Positions 1 through 9,861 of a stretch of DNA of 64,000 nt are shown here, piece by piece. Position numbers and translations under genes: made by a program. Under the pieces are notes generated by a model, which was not told where the DNA came from, searched no databases, and worked only from the letters and a program-made list of their open reading frames with translations. The DNA is from Saprospiraceae bacterium. GTDB lineage: Bacteria; Bacteroidota; Bacteroidia; Chitinophagales; Saprospiraceae. Location of the stretch: positions 124,001 through 188,000 of the forward strand of contig JANQLV010000019.1 in the NCBI GenBank assembly GCA_028280415.1. The letters are read 5' to 3'. How positions within the stretch are numbered: the stretch's first letter is position 1; every line of letters begins with the position of its first letter.

Positions 1-2259
1 GATAAGTTTTATGAAGTCAGCTATCGCACCGGAGCGACCAAAGTAGATAGCTGGATCGATATCGAAGGCGGATTTGGAAATTTGTTTGCTAATGCTTCCC
101 TTCGCAGACAGTTCCCCAATCAAACTTATCATGTTGACGGTGATCCGATTGATCTATCCAGAGGTGGAAGTTTTATGGGCCATCATATTATGGTTCCTAA
201 AGAAGGGGTGGCTGTTCATATCAATGCCTTTAATTTTCCGGTTTGGGGGATGCTCGAAAAATGTGCCGTCAACTGGATGGCAGGTGTTCCTGCAGTAGTC
301 AAACCCGCTACGGCAACTTCTTTTCTTACAGAAGCAGTAGTGCGCGATATCATCGAATCCGGTATCCTTCCGGAAGGCGCTTTACAATTAATTTGTGGTT
401 CGGCTCGGACAATTTTGGATACAGTCGAATCGCAAGATGTGGTCACCTTTACCGGCTCCGCTTCAACGGGAAGAATGCTCAAGGCTCATCCCAGAATTAT
501 TGAGGAAGCCGTTCCATTCAATATGGAAGCTGATTCCCTTAACTGTTCTGTGTTAGGTCAGGATGCCGTTCCCGGTACGCCTGAATTTAATCTTTTTATA
601 AAAGAAGTAAGAAAAGAAATGACTGTCAAATGCGGTCAGAAGTGTACAGCTATCAGAAGGATAATCGTCCCCGATAACCTCGTAGAAGACGTGCAAATTG
701 CTCTGGGCAAATCACTCTCAAAAGTGACTATCGGCAACCCTGTTCTCAAAGAAGTAAGAATGGGTGCTTTAGCCAGCCGCACTCAGGTAGCAGAAGTAAT
801 CGACCGGGTCAAAGAATTGGCAAAAACTGCCGAGATTGTTTATGGCGACCTGGAAAAAGTCGAGCTAATGGATGCCGATTCCAGCAAAGGAGCCTTCCTG
901 AGCCCAATCCTTTTATTGGAAAAAGATCCACATACCAATCAGGCAGTACATGAGGTGGAAGCATTCGGACCGGTAAGTACCCTAATGCCGTATAAAGATA
1001 TTGCCGACGCAGTACAATTAGCCAAAATGGGTAAAGGATCACTCTGCTGCTCGATCTCTACATTTGATGACCGGACCGCCAGAGATTTTGTAATCGGAGC
1101 AGCAAGCCATCACGGACGTATCCTGGTTATCAATCGCGAATCAGCCAAGCAAAGTACCGGACACGGTTCTCCGCTTCCTACTCTGGTACACGGTGGCCCC
1201 GGACGAGCCGGAGGTGGAGAAGAAATGGGGGGTATGCGCGGTGTTAAACACTATTTGCAACGTTGTGCAATACAGGGTACGCCGACTACGATTACTGCAA
1301 TTACCGGTATTTATCAGGCCGGTGCAAAATATACAGAAGCGCCTCAGCATCCTTTCAAATACCATTTTGAAGATATTGAAGTTGGAATGTCCTTACTTAC
1401 TCATAAACGAACGATAACCGATACTGATATTATCAATTTTGCAAATGTCACCTGGGATCATTTCTATGCCCATACGGATATCACCTCTTTGGGAGGAACT
1501 ATTTTTGAAAAACGGGCGGCACATGGTTATTTCATTCTGGCAGCTGCTGCCGGATTGTTTGTGTATCCAAACAAAGGGCCGGTTGCCGCCAACTATGGTC
1601 TGGATGAATGCCGTTTTTTAAAACCGGTTTATCATAATGATACCTTGCAAGTAAGACTTACCTGCAAAGAACGAGTCGAGCGGGATAGTAGAGGAAGAGA
1701 ATTTCCTTCCGGTGTCGTTAAATGGTTCGTTGAAGTTTTTGATCAGGAAAATGATTTATGTGCTACCGCGACTATTCTCACTTTGGTACAAAAGAAATCT
1801 CCATTTCAGGAATTTACCAAAGCTAATGTGGAAGCCAGTTTAAATAAACTGACAGAAAGTAGCAAAGCCAGTTGGGGAATCATGAGTCCTCAACACATGG
1901 TAGAACATTTGGAGTTGCAATTTCAGGTAGCTATGGCCAAGCATTCTGCCAAGCTGGCCATCCCGGAAGAAAAGATCGAGAAATATCAGGATAGTCTTTT
2001 CAATTATAGAAAGATGCCCAAGGATTTTAAACATCCCGATTTGAATCCCGATCAGGCAGAAGACCTAAGATTTGAAAATTTGGCGGCGGCAAAAACAGCT
2101 TTGCTAAACGCTTTTGATGAATACGAACAATATTTCAAAGACAAGCCGGAGGCAGTCACACTCAATTCAATGTTTGGCCCTCTGGACAAAGAGCTTTGGG
2201 ATTTAATGCATCGAAAACATTTTCACCATCACTTCGAACAATTCGGAATATTGAAATAA
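1..2259 (+). CDS. paaZ: PaaZ-type bifunctional aldehyde dehydrogenase / enoyl-CoA hydratase (5' partial)
   Basis: The reading frame is open from base 1, so the N-terminus lies outside the window. In the phenylacetate pathway PaaZ hydrolyses the oxepin-CoA ring with its MaoC hydratase domain and oxidises the resulting semialdehyde with its aldehyde dehydrogenase domain. Visible here are the ALDH nucleophile Cys in KCGQKCTA (codon at 643), the general-base Glu in NMEAD (near 526), and then a MaoC hot-dog domain with the Asp/His pair in [10 protein letters not shown] (near 1456-1471). After the hydratase there are about 150 further residues (from about 1790) that E. coli PaaZ lacks. They contain PQHMVEHL and a His-rich end ([11 protein letters not shown]), like a DinB/DUF1569 metal-binding bundle. 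The next gene starts 45 nt downstream on the same strand. No other paa gene is visible. The family call is secure; the name of the C-terminal domain is an inference. Confidence 0.92.
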   Translation, partial: DKFYEVSYRTGATKVDSWIDIEGGFGNLFANASLRRQFPNQTYHVDGDPIDLSRGGSFMGHHIMVPKEGVAVHINAFNFPVWGMLEKCAVNWMAGVPAVVKPATATSFLTEAVVRDIIESGILPEGALQLICGSARTILDTVESQDVVTFTGSASTGRMLKAHPRIIEEAVPFNMEADSLNCSVLGQDAVPGTPEFNLFIKEVRKEMTVKCGQKCTAIRRIIVPDNLVEDVQIALGKSLSKVTIGNPVLKEVRMGALASRTQVAEVIDRVKELAKTAEIVYGDLEKVELMDADSSKGAFLSPILLLEKDPHTNQAVHEVEAFGPVSTLMPYKDIADAVQLAKMGKGSLCCSISTFDDRTARDFVIGAASHHGRILVINRESAKQSTGHGSPLPTLVHGGPGRAGGGEEMGGMRGVKHYLQRCAIQGTPTTITAITGIYQAGAKYTEAPQHPFKYHFEDIEVGMSLLTHKRTITDTDIINFANVTWDHFYAHTDITSLGGTIFEKRAAHGYFILAAAAGLFVYPNKGPVAANYGLDECRFLKPVYHNDTLQVRLTCKERVERDSRGREFPSGVVKWFVEVFDQENDLCATATILTLVQKKSPFQEFTKANVEASLNKLTESSKASWGIMSPQHMVEHLELQFQVAMAKHSAKLAIPEEKIEKYQDSLFNYRKMPKDFKHPDLNPDQAEDLRFENLAAAKTALLNAFDEYEQYFKDKPEAVTLNSMFGPLDKELWDLMHRKHFHHHFEQFGILK

Positions 2260-2304
2260 ACCCCTGTGTCCTGTAATACTCTACGAAAATTTTAAAATAC
2301 AACC

Positions 2305-4377
2305 ATGTTTAAAACCAAAATTGATATAACAAAAAAGACCTTAAAAGAGGGGTTTCGTTTGCTCTGTACAGCAAAAGCCATGACAGAGCTTTATGAAGAA
2401 AACTTTAAAAAGGTGTCCAAATATGTGCATGCAACATCCCGGGGACATGAAGCGATCCAGATAGCTGCAGCTTTGCAATTGCTTCCTCAGGATCTTGCCT
2501 TTCCTTATTACCGGGATGACTCCATGTTGCTGAGTATTGGAATGCGCCCATACCACCTGATGCTGCAACTAATGGCAAAACGGGATGATCCCTTCTCCGG
2601 AGGACGCTCTTACTACTCGCATCCCAGTCTAAAGGATGAAGACAAGCCAAAGATTCCTCATCAGTCTTCCGCAACCGGTATGCAAGCTATTCCGGCAACC
2701 GGTGCAGCAATGGGCCTGCGGTATAAAGAGTTAATGGGATTAAGTGAAGATTTCGGAAAAGACAAACCAATTGTTCTTTGTTCTTTGGGGGATGCTTCCA
2801 TTACCGAAGGTGAAATCGCGGAAGCTTTCCAGATGGCAGGACTCAAGCAGTTACCCATTTTATATTTGGTACAGGATAATGAATGGGATATTTCTGCCAA
2901 TGCAGAAGAGATTAGAGCACAGGACGCTTCAGAATACATCAAAGGTTTTCACGGTATAGACTCCGTGAGCATCGACGGTAGCGATTTTACTACCTCCTTT
3001 CTGACTTTGAAAGAAGTAGTAGAAACCATCAGAAAAGAGCGTCGGCCATTTTTAGTACATGCCAAAGTGCCTTTGCTTAATCATCATACTTCCGGTGTAC
3101 GCATGGAATGGTATCGGGATGATTTAGAGGAAGATAAACTTGAAGACCCTTATCCAAAACTGGTTTATCAGTTAAAAGAAGCCGGGATATCCGAAAAAGA
3201 GATGGAAAGTATTGAATCCAAAGCAAAGGCCCTGGTTTTGACCGATTTTGAAGAAGCTTTACGAGCGGATGATCCAAGTCCGGCTGATCTGTTAACGCAT
3301 GATTATGCCCCGACCAAAATCACTCAGGAAGCGGGAGAGCGGAGTCCGACTGAGGGCGAGGAAGTAGTCATGGTAGATTGTGCCCTGCACGCGGTTGAAG
3401 AATTAATGCGAGTAGATAAAGCCTGTTTACTTTATGGTCAGGATGTCGGAGCAAGATTGGGAGGTGTTTTCAGAGAAGCTGCTACTTTGGCACAAAAATT
3501 CGGAGACGAGCGCGTTTTCAATACACCAATTCAGGAAGCATTTATAGTGGGAAGCACAGTTGGAATGTCTGCCGTTGGTTTGAAACCCATTGTGGAAGTT
3601 CAGTTTGCCGACTACATTTTTCCGGGGATCAATCAGTTGTTTACTGAAGTAGCACGCTCCTGTTATCTATCCAATGGCAAATACCCGGTAAGTATGATTC
3701 TCAGAGTACCTATTGGTGCTTATGGTAGTGGCGGGCCCTATCATTCTTCCAGCGTAGAATCTATAGTTACCAATATAAAAGGTTTGAAAATTGCCTATCC
3801 GAGTAATGGAGCCGATCTCAAAGGATTGATGAAAGCGGCTTATCACGATCCAAATCCGGTAGTGATTTTCGAGCATAAAGGATTATACTGGTCCAAAGTA
3901 AAAGGTACAGAAAAAGCAAAAACGGTCGAGCCTGCAGAGGATTATATTTTACCTTTCGGAAAAGGAGCTGTCGTTCTGACTCCTGAAGAGTCCTTGGTTG
4001 CCAGGGGTGAATCAATGTGCGTCATCACTTATGGTATGGGGGTACACTGGGCGCAAAATGCTGCCAAACGTTTTGAAGGACAGATTGAAGTAGTTGACCT
4101 TCGTACACTTAATCCGCTGGATGAAAACCTGATTCTGGAAACAGTTCGTCGTCACGGGCGCTGCCTGGTGCTGACCGAAGAAACGATCAATAATTCTTTC
4201 GCCCGTAGTCTGGCCGGATGGATTCAGGAGCATTGTTTTGAAAGTCTGGACGCACCAGTCAAGACCCTGGGTGCAATCAATCTGCCGGCTATTCCACTTA
4301 ATAGCACACTCGAAGAGACGATGCTTCCAAATGCTGAAAAGGTAGCTATGCAGATAGAAGAGCTATTGAAATACTAA
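2305..4377 (+). CDS. Thiamine-diphosphate 2-oxo acid dehydrogenase E1, alpha and beta subunits fused
   Basis: 690 residues. The first ~330 match E1 alpha: the ThDP motif reads GDAS (residues 162-165) and ends in DN at 191-192 rather than the textbook GDG...NN. The second half, from about residue 355, matches E1 beta (YGQDVGARLGGVF, then the transketolase-like C-terminal domain with VVDLRTLNPLD). Such fusions are common in Bacteroidota and are usually annotated as 2-oxoisovalerate or pyruvate dehydrogenase E1. The E1 decarboxylates a 2-oxo acid and passes the acyl group to a lipoyl E2, which is not encoded here. The start is the first ATG, 45 nt after paaZ, so the two genes may be co-transcribed. 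Substrate cannot be decided from sequence: branched-chain oxo acids, pyruvate or a catabolic intermediate are all possible. Confidence 0.9.
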   Translation: MFKTKIDITKKTLKEGFRLLCTAKAMTELYEENFKKVSKYVHATSRGHEAIQIAAALQLLPQDLAFPYYRDDSMLLSIGMRPYHLMLQLMAKRDDPFSGGRSYYSHPSLKDEDKPKIPHQSSATGMQAIPATGAAMGLRYKELMGLSEDFGKDKPIVLCSLGDASITEGEIAEAFQMAGLKQLPILYLVQDNEWDISANAEEIRAQDASEYIKGFHGIDSVSIDGSDFTTSFLTLKEVVETIRKERRPFLVHAKVPLLNHHTSGVRMEWYRDDLEEDKLEDPYPKLVYQLKEAGISEKEMESIESKAKALVLTDFEEALRADDPSPADLLTHDYAPTKITQEAGERSPTEGEEVVMVDCALHAVEELMRVDKACLLYGQDVGARLGGVFREAATLAQKFGDERVFNTPIQEAFIVGSTVGMSAVGLKPIVEVQFADYIFPGINQLFTEVARSCYLSNGKYPVSMILRVPIGAYGSGGPYHSSSVESIVTNIKGLKIAYPSNGADLKGLMKAAYHDPNPVVIFEHKGLYWSKVKGTEKAKTVEPAEDYILPFGKGAVVLTPEESLVARGESMCVITYGMGVHWAQNAAKRFEGQIEVVDLRTLNPLDENLILETVRRHGRCLVLTEETINNSFARSLAGWIQEHCFESLDAPVKTLGAINLPAIPLNSTLEETMLPNAEKVAMQIEELLKY

Positions 4378-4411
4378 GCCTGGGTCTAATAATAGGTTTG
4401 ATCAAAAAAAT

Positions 4412-4443
4412 AGACTCCATCGCAGATACTGCGAATGGAGTCT
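4412..4443. terminator. Bidirectional rho-independent terminator
   Basis: A 9-bp perfect stem (AGACTCCAT with ATGGAGTCT) is extended inward by CGCA/TGCG past one bulged A. It has an A-run on the left and a T-rich run on the right. It lies between the convergent E1 and icd genes and can serve both. Confidence 0.85.
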
Positions 4444-4492
4444 TTCCTTTTATTATTCTCACTATTTATATTAACTTTTTATGGTATCAAGT

Positions 4493-6007
4493 CTATTCTC
4501 CTTGTCCTAAAGAAAAACCTCGCTTGCCATCAAACTCATATAGATTCTCTGTTTTAATTACATCGAAGCCTTCCATCTCCAGTTTGGTAAGCAGTGCTAA
4601 CACTTGCTGATAGCTAACAGAGGTATAAACCGCAGGGACAGCTTTTGTATCCACTTCTGTAGCAACAAAGCGACATCTCCAGTGGTCCGTGCAATAAGTA
4701 TGCTCCAAGCCTTCGGGATAGACCTTTACGCCTCGATTGGTAATCATTTTTAGTTTCATACCAATGGTACCCAGGTTTGACAGCTCTTTACCAATTATTT
4801 GAGGATCGGAACCCTGCCAGTCGATAAAAACATCGACCCCGACCAAGGTTTTCTGAGCTTGAGGGCGTTGATAGTCTCCAATTTCGATCTGACCTTTTCC
4901 ACTGGTAAGCTGACTGGCTGCAAAAGTTTCCGGAACCTCTCCTAATCTGGAGATAATCTCTTCGGCAAATTCCTGAGTAGATACGCGTTTCTTACTATGA
5001 CCTTCCTGAAAAATATCTGCGGTATGATATCCTGCTTCAATAGTAGCCAGCCAGGCATTTTTTATTTTATCCGCTGTTGAGGATTGTCCGAGATGAGCCA
5101 ACATCATCACGGCAGCATTGATAAGCCCGGAAGGATTTGCTACATTAAGTCCGGCAATATCCGGAGCTGATCCGTGAATGGCTTCAAACATAGCCACCTC
5201 TTTACCAATATTTGCCGAACCGGCTAATCCTACAGAACCAGCGACTTCAGCAACAATATCTGAAATTATATCTCCGTACAGATTAGAAGTCACTACTACA
5301 TCATAGCGTTCCGGATGAGCCGCAAGTCTGGCTGCTCCAATATCAATAATTTGCGTTTCATTTTCAATCTCAGGATACTCTGCTGCTATTTCATCAAACA
5401 CCCGATGGAAAAGACCGTCCGTCAATTTCATAATATTGTCTTTCACCATACAGGTTACCTTTTTGCGACCATAAGCTTTGGCATATTCAAAAGCATAACG
5501 AACAATTTTTTCGCAACCGGGGCGGGTGATTAGCTTTAAACACTGTACCACATCTTGCGTTTGCTGGTGTTCAATACCTGCATACAGGTCTTCTTCATTT
5601 TCTCTTACAATCACCACATTCATTTCCGGATGTCCGGTAGCAATGTATGGATCCAGAGCGCGTACCGGTCTGACATTAGCGAATAGGCCCAATGATTTAC
5701 GCAAGGTAACATTTAGACTCTTATAACCTTTACCTTGCGGTGTTGTAATTGGTGCCTTTAATATGATCCTGTTGCGTTTGATCACTTCCCAGGCATTTTT
5801 GTCAATTCCCGCCGTATTACCGGATAAATATACCTTTTCACCCAAATCAATAAATTCGGGTTCAATGTTAGCTCCGGCAGCTTTAAGAATATTTAAAGTA
5901 GCTTCCATAATCTCCGGACCGATTCCATCACCTCGAGCTACAGCTACCTTGGTAGCCTTTTGGGTTTCCATTTCTTCAACTTCTTGAAATACAGGATTTG
6001 TACTCAT
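4493..6007 (-). CDS. icd: NADP-dependent isocitrate dehydrogenase, long Thermus/Rickettsia-like type
   Basis: 504 residues; oxidatively decarboxylates isocitrate to 2-oxoglutarate in the TCA cycle. The N-terminus shows VARGDGIGPEIM. The substrate loop TLRKSLGLFANVRP, the conserved RENEEDLYAGIEH, the metal-binding Asp in TSNLYGDIISD, and the cofactor loop EAIHGSAPDIAG follow in order. A C-terminal extension of about 150 residues after the core matches the longer Thermus/Rickettsia-type enzymes rather than the ~416-residue E. coli form. The start at 6007 is the first ATG; an ATG 12 codons later (METQKATK) is a possible alternative. It is convergent with the E1 gene and divergent from hutU. Confidence 0.93.
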   Translation of the reverse strand: MSTNPVFQEVEEMETQKATKVAVARGDGIGPEIMEATLNILKAAGANIEPEFIDLGEKVYLSGNTAGIDKNAWEVIKRNRIILKAPITTPQGKGYKSLNVTLRKSLGLFANVRPVRALDPYIATGHPEMNVVIVRENEEDLYAGIEHQQTQDVVQCLKLITRPGCEKIVRYAFEYAKAYGRKKVTCMVKDNIMKLTDGLFHRVFDEIAAEYPEIENETQIIDIGAARLAAHPERYDVVVTSNLYGDIISDIVAEVAGSVGLAGSANIGKEVAMFEAIHGSAPDIAGLNVANPSGLINAAVMMLAHLGQSSTADKIKNAWLATIEAGYHTADIFQEGHSKKRVSTQEFAEEIISRLGEVPETFAASQLTSGKGQIEIGDYQRPQAQKTLVGVDVFIDWQGSDPQIIGKELSNLGTIGMKLKMITNRGVKVYPEGLEHTYCTDHWRCRFVATEVDTKAVPAVYTSVSYQQVLALLTKLEMEGFDVIKTENLYEFDGKRGFSLGQGE

Positions 6008-6583
6008 CTAGGTTTTATTTTGATTATTTTATAATAGAAGTTTAAACCACATACCATGAAAGGTCTATACTTCGAATTGGATAAAGAAAAAACCAGCATT
6101 TTGTGAAATATTGAAAAACAAGCTTAGTTTACGTTCCAGATTTAATACTGGTTTTTGCTTTCTTGAATTCCAAACTTTCTGCCAGTTTTTTAATTTTTTT
6201 ACAATTTTTTAGCTTTTCTCACAAGAGAGAGCCCATAAATTAATTAAACGCTTATACCTTATTCTTTAGCGCAAAGATGAGTGGATTTTTTATAAATAAA
6301 AATTTATATTTTTTATTTTATCCATAACATATACTTATGCGCTTTTTAAGCTGATCAGCAATTCTGTGAAGTTGTTTTGATATTCCCAATTAATCCGTCA
6401 AGATGTCCAAATTAGCTAAATAAAAGCTATTAGCATTTGGCTTTTATCCAAAATCTTAAGAACTTAATTGATTTTATTATTCTGCACTAATAAATTGAGA
6501 TTAATTAATAATTTTCCAGCAAACTTAGTCGATTTCTAAAACTTCCCTAAATTTGCACTGAATTTGAATAAAACCAAAGAGAC
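6008..6583. other. 576-bp AT-rich divergent spacer between icd and hutU
   Basis: No credible gene. The region is strongly AT-rich, with A/T runs around 6285-6325 and a small hairpin at 6413-6429 (TAGCT / AGCTA). The only promoter-like element I can support is the hutU -7 box near the right end. No clear -7 box was found for icd. Confidence 0.6.
6548..6555 (+). promoter_or_regulatory. Candidate Bacteroidota -7 promoter element (TAAATTTG) for hutU
   Basis: The sequence matches TAnnTTTG and lies 28 nt before the hutU ATG, implying a short leader of about 22 nt. No matching -33 TTG is visible at the usual distance, so this rests on one element only. Confidence 0.45.
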
Positions 6584-8632
6584 ATGAGCGAATTGACAGC
6601 TTTTCAACAAGCTATCCTGGAAGGAATTCCCGCTGAACTCCCTGCTCCCAAACCTTATGACGAATCCGTAAGCCATGCTCCGAGACGAGTGATTGAAGGT
6701 GTTCTCAGCAAAAAAGAAAAAGTATTGGCTCTGAAAAATGCTTTAAGATATTTCCCCGAATCTCAACATGAAATTTTAATTCCGGAATTTGTAGAAGAGT
6801 TAGAGCAATACGGGCGCGTTTACATGTATCGCCTGCGCCCCGATTACGAAATGAAAGCAAGGCCAATTGATGATTATCCGCATCGCTCCCGGCAGGCTGC
6901 TTCCATTATGCTCATGATCCAAAATAATCTGGATTATAAAGTTGCCAAACATCCACACGAGTTGATTACATATGGCGGCAACGGAGCCGTTTTCCAAAAC
7001 TGGGCGCAGTATAGACTAAGCATGCAATATCTGGCACAGATGACTGATGAGCAAACGCTGGTTTTGTATTCCGGGCATCCGCTTGGACTTTTTCCATCCC
7101 ATAAAGATGCGCCAAGAGTAGTGGTAACCAATGGGATGATGATTCCAAATTATTCGAAAAAAGACGATTGGAATAAATATAATGCTCTGGGAGTTACTTC
7201 TTATGGTCAAATGACCGCAGGTTCCTTTATGTATATTGGACCACAAGGCATTGTACACGGAACGACCATCACCTTGCTCAATGCAGGAAGACTTAAAGGA
7301 ATCGGCGATAGTCATCTCAAAGGAAAAGTGTTCGTCACTTCGGGACTTGGCGGGATGTCTGGAGCCCAATCCCTGGCGGCGGTAATTACCGGAGCGGTGG
7401 GAGTACTGGCCGAAGTCGATCCGGATGCCGTTCAACAAAGGATAGTTGATGGTTACATCCAGGAAGAAAATGTATATACCGATCTCCAGGAGCTTCTCAT
7501 CCGGATTCAGGAATGTCGAAAAAATGGGGAAGCGATTACCTTGGTTTATCACGGAAATATTGTGGACCTCTGGGAAATGATTGTCGAGAAAAATATTCCC
7601 ATAGAGCTCGGTTCTGATCAAACTTCCTTGCATAATATTGATGATTGCGGCTATATACCCTGTGGTTACAGCTTCGGAGAAGCGAAAGCTCTACTGGTTA
7701 GAGATAAAGCGAAATTTATGGAGGAAGTCCGAAGTACTTTGCGCAGGCATGTACGGGCAATCAATACATTAAGTGACCGGGGGATGTACTTTTGGGATTA
7801 CGGAAACGCTTTTCTGAAAGAAGCCGGAGAGGCCGGAGCAGATATCTGGAAAAACGAGGAAGAAGGTATTTTCAAATACCCCTCCTATGTGGAAGATATT
7901 ATGGGCCCCATGTGCTTCGATTATGGTTTTGGGCCATTCCGCTGGGTTTGTACCAGTGGTGATAAAGCGGACCTTGACAAGAGTGATGCTATCGCAGCAA
8001 AAGTATTGCATACAATGCTGAAAAACGCTCCGGAAGAAATTCAATCACAACTCAAAGACAATATTCGCTGGATTGAATCTGCCGATGAAAACATTCCGGT
8101 TGTAGGCAGCAAAGCCAGAATTCTGTATGCTGATGCAGAAGGACGCATGCAAATTGCCAAGGCTTTTAATGATGCCATTGCGCAGGGAGAAATATCCGCT
8201 CCAATTGTACTTGGACGCGATCACCACGATGTTAGCGGTACCGACTCTCCTTTCCGGGAAACTTCCAATATTTACGACGGTTCCAGATTCACCGCAGATA
8301 TGGCTGTACACAATGTCATAGGGGATGCTTTTCGCGGTGCTACCTGGGTAAGCTTGCACAATGGCGGTGGTGTGGGTTGGGGCGAAGTGATGAATGGAGG
8401 TTTTGGTTTAACTCTGGATGGTTCTGCAGATTCGGAAAGAAGGTTGAAGTCTATGCTTTTCTGGGATGTCAACAATGGAATTGCCAGAAGAAGTTGGGCC
8501 CGAAATAAGGAAGCCATGTTTACCGCCCAACGCGCAATGGATCACTATCCCGATTTAAAAATTACGATGCCGAATGTTGCAGATGAAAATTTGATAAAAA
8601 AGGTATTGGAAGGCGGAAAGGTAGATGGGTAA
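6584..8632 (+). CDS. hutU: Urocanate hydratase
   Basis: 682 residues; converts urocanate to imidazolonepropionate, the second step of histidine degradation. It is the long form of the family (about 660-680 residues, against about 555 in Pseudomonas). The family signature YGGNGAVFQNWAQY lies near residue 128. It is followed by the NAD-binding region TAGSFMYIGPQGIVHGT and SGLGGMSGAQS, and by the C-terminal HNGGGVGWGEVMNGG. The gene stands alone: hutH, hutI and hutG are not beside it, so the pathway must be completed elsewhere. The start is the ATG after the -7 box at 6548. It converges on the acyltransferase with a 44-nt gap and no evident terminator hairpin. Confidence 0.96.
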   Translation: MSELTAFQQAILEGIPAELPAPKPYDESVSHAPRRVIEGVLSKKEKVLALKNALRYFPESQHEILIPEFVEELEQYGRVYMYRLRPDYEMKARPIDDYPHRSRQAASIMLMIQNNLDYKVAKHPHELITYGGNGAVFQNWAQYRLSMQYLAQMTDEQTLVLYSGHPLGLFPSHKDAPRVVVTNGMMIPNYSKKDDWNKYNALGVTSYGQMTAGSFMYIGPQGIVHGTTITLLNAGRLKGIGDSHLKGKVFVTSGLGGMSGAQSLAAVITGAVGVLAEVDPDAVQQRIVDGYIQEENVYTDLQELLIRIQECRKNGEAITLVYHGNIVDLWEMIVEKNIPIELGSDQTSLHNIDDCGYIPCGYSFGEAKALLVRDKAKFMEEVRSTLRRHVRAINTLSDRGMYFWDYGNAFLKEAGEAGADIWKNEEEGIFKYPSYVEDIMGPMCFDYGFGPFRWVCTSGDKADLDKSDAIAAKVLHTMLKNAPEEIQSQLKDNIRWIESADENIPVVGSKARILYADAEGRMQIAKAFNDAIAQGEISAPIVLGRDHHDVSGTDSPFRETSNIYDGSRFTADMAVHNVIGDAFRGATWVSLHNGGGVGWGEVMNGGFGLTLDGSADSERRLKSMLFWDVNNGIARRSWARNKEAMFTAQRAMDHYPDLKITMPNVADENLIKKVLEGGKVDG

Positions 8633-8676
8633 TTCGTAAGATTTTATGAGATTCTCAGCATACAGCTTCTTGAGTT

Positions 8677-9747
8677 TTAATAAAAAAAGCGTTTTAGTTT
8701 CAAGAAAGGTTTTTCAAAAAAACGATAAGAAAGGACGCTAACAAGAATAGATGCGAAAAGAGAAAGAAGAAAAAAAACAAGTCCTTGCGAATCCCATTGG
8801 AGATATTTGAATAATTGAAGTAAAGCGTTGATTACTATAGTGTGATACAGATAAATACCGTAAGTATAAATCCCGCCCCGACTGATCAAGTTATTATCCG
8901 AAATAAAAAGCCGGTTTTGCTTCGGTAAAGTAAAAAAAATCATCATCATAAAAAGCCCGCCAAATATCCAGGGGTCGATCAGTTTTTGAAAAGTATAATC
9001 AAGATTTGGAGACAGGAAAATATAACTTGCCGTCAATAAGACTGCCAGATACTTTACTATTCCAGGCCAAGCAGCTATTTTTTCTATAAAATCATCCTCT
9101 TTAATAACACAATAAGCAGGAATCGCTCCGAAGGCAAAATAATCCAGATTCGTGAACAAATCTGCCGTAAGCAAATCAATACTGTGATAATAAATACGAA
9201 ACAAATTAGTAGCGATAATAGAAAGCAGAATAAGTTGGGGAACACGCCTGACTGGCATAAAGTAAAAGACAATCCCCCAAAGCAAATAAAAATGTTCCTC
9301 AATACAAAGTGACCACATCACGGTAAGCGGAGAGACATTGGGGAGTTCTCCTGAGAACATCATTTTATAATTCTCCAGAAAAAGACAGGAGATCAACCAA
9401 TTGGGTTCATAACCTTCATTCGAATAGGACCAGCCCAGCAAATCCAACAGATGGGGCGTGAAAAAAGCAACAGCTATCATAGCGTAAAACAAGGGCCAGA
9501 TCCGCAAAATTCTACGCATAAAAAATTTCCGAAAGGAAAGTTTTCCCTTCGTCTTTTTCTCGTATAAAATGATATAGGTAATCAAAAAGCCACTAAGTAC
9601 GAAAAAGAACTGTACTCCGATACCACCGCTTTTTTTTAAGTATTGTATAAAAGGAATTGAGCTCAGAGGGCTATGGGTAAGAAAGACCAGAAATACTGCC
9701 ATAAAGCGTAAAGCATCGAAAGTATGGAAGTATCTCCTTTGGCTCAT
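8677..9747 (-). CDS. Acyltransferase family 3 (OafA/YrhL-like) membrane protein
   Basis: 356 residues from the chosen ATG. The protein is a multi-pass membrane protein of the acyltransferase-3 family, which O-acylates cell-surface sugars using a cytoplasmic acyl donor. The N-terminal family motif RYFHTFDALRFMAVFLVFLTH carries the conserved R/D and His. FFVLSGFLITYI and the RILRIWPLF block follow, and about ten hydrophobic segments are visible. A longer frame opens at 9804, but a TTG/TAAATTTG promoter pair sits inside that extension, so the ATG at 9747 (MSQRRYF) is preferred. The acceptor is not predictable from this sequence and no polysaccharide genes adjoin it. Confidence 0.87.
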   Translation of the reverse strand: MSQRRYFHTFDALRFMAVFLVFLTHSPLSSIPFIQYLKKSGGIGVQFFFVLSGFLITYIILYEKKTKGKLSFRKFFMRRILRIWPLFYAMIAVAFFTPHLLDLLGWSYSNEGYEPNWLISCLFLENYKMMFSGELPNVSPLTVMWSLCIEEHFYLLWGIVFYFMPVRRVPQLILLSIIATNLFRIYYHSIDLLTADLFTNLDYFAFGAIPAYCVIKEDDFIEKIAAWPGIVKYLAVLLTASYIFLSPNLDYTFQKLIDPWIFGGLFMMMIFFTLPKQNRLFISDNNLISRGGIYTYGIYLYHTIVINALLQLFKYLQWDSQGLVFFLLSLFASILVSVLSYRFFEKPFLKLKRFFY

Positions 9748-9771
9748 CAAACGGAATAATTCTGTTTGAGC

Positions 9772-9804
9772 CAAATTTAAGTAAAATAAATAAAGAAGTG
9801 CCAA
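9772..9804 (-). promoter_or_regulatory. Bacteroidota-type promoter (-33 TTG, -7 TAAATTTG) of the acyltransferase gene
   Basis: On the minus strand TTG (9804-9802) is followed after 22 nt by TAAATTTG (9779-9772), within the TTG-N17-23-TAnnTTTG spacing reported for Flavobacterium. The ATG at 9747 lies 24 nt downstream. This decides the start of the neighbouring gene. Confidence 0.6.
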
Positions 9805-9861
9805 GTATTGCTTCCTCCTTTATAATTAGATTCTCCCAATACTTGACAAAGAAAAATCAAT

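Noticed and set aside
7016-7633. 205-codon open frame on the minus strand inside hutU
   Set aside because: It is antisense to a well-conserved urocanase region, has no family features and no promoter; it is a shadow of hutU.
9748-9804. Longer acyltransferase start at 9804
   Set aside because: The extension contains a complete TTG/TAAATTTG promoter and lacks family similarity; the ATG at 9747 begins the conserved RYFHTFDALRF block.
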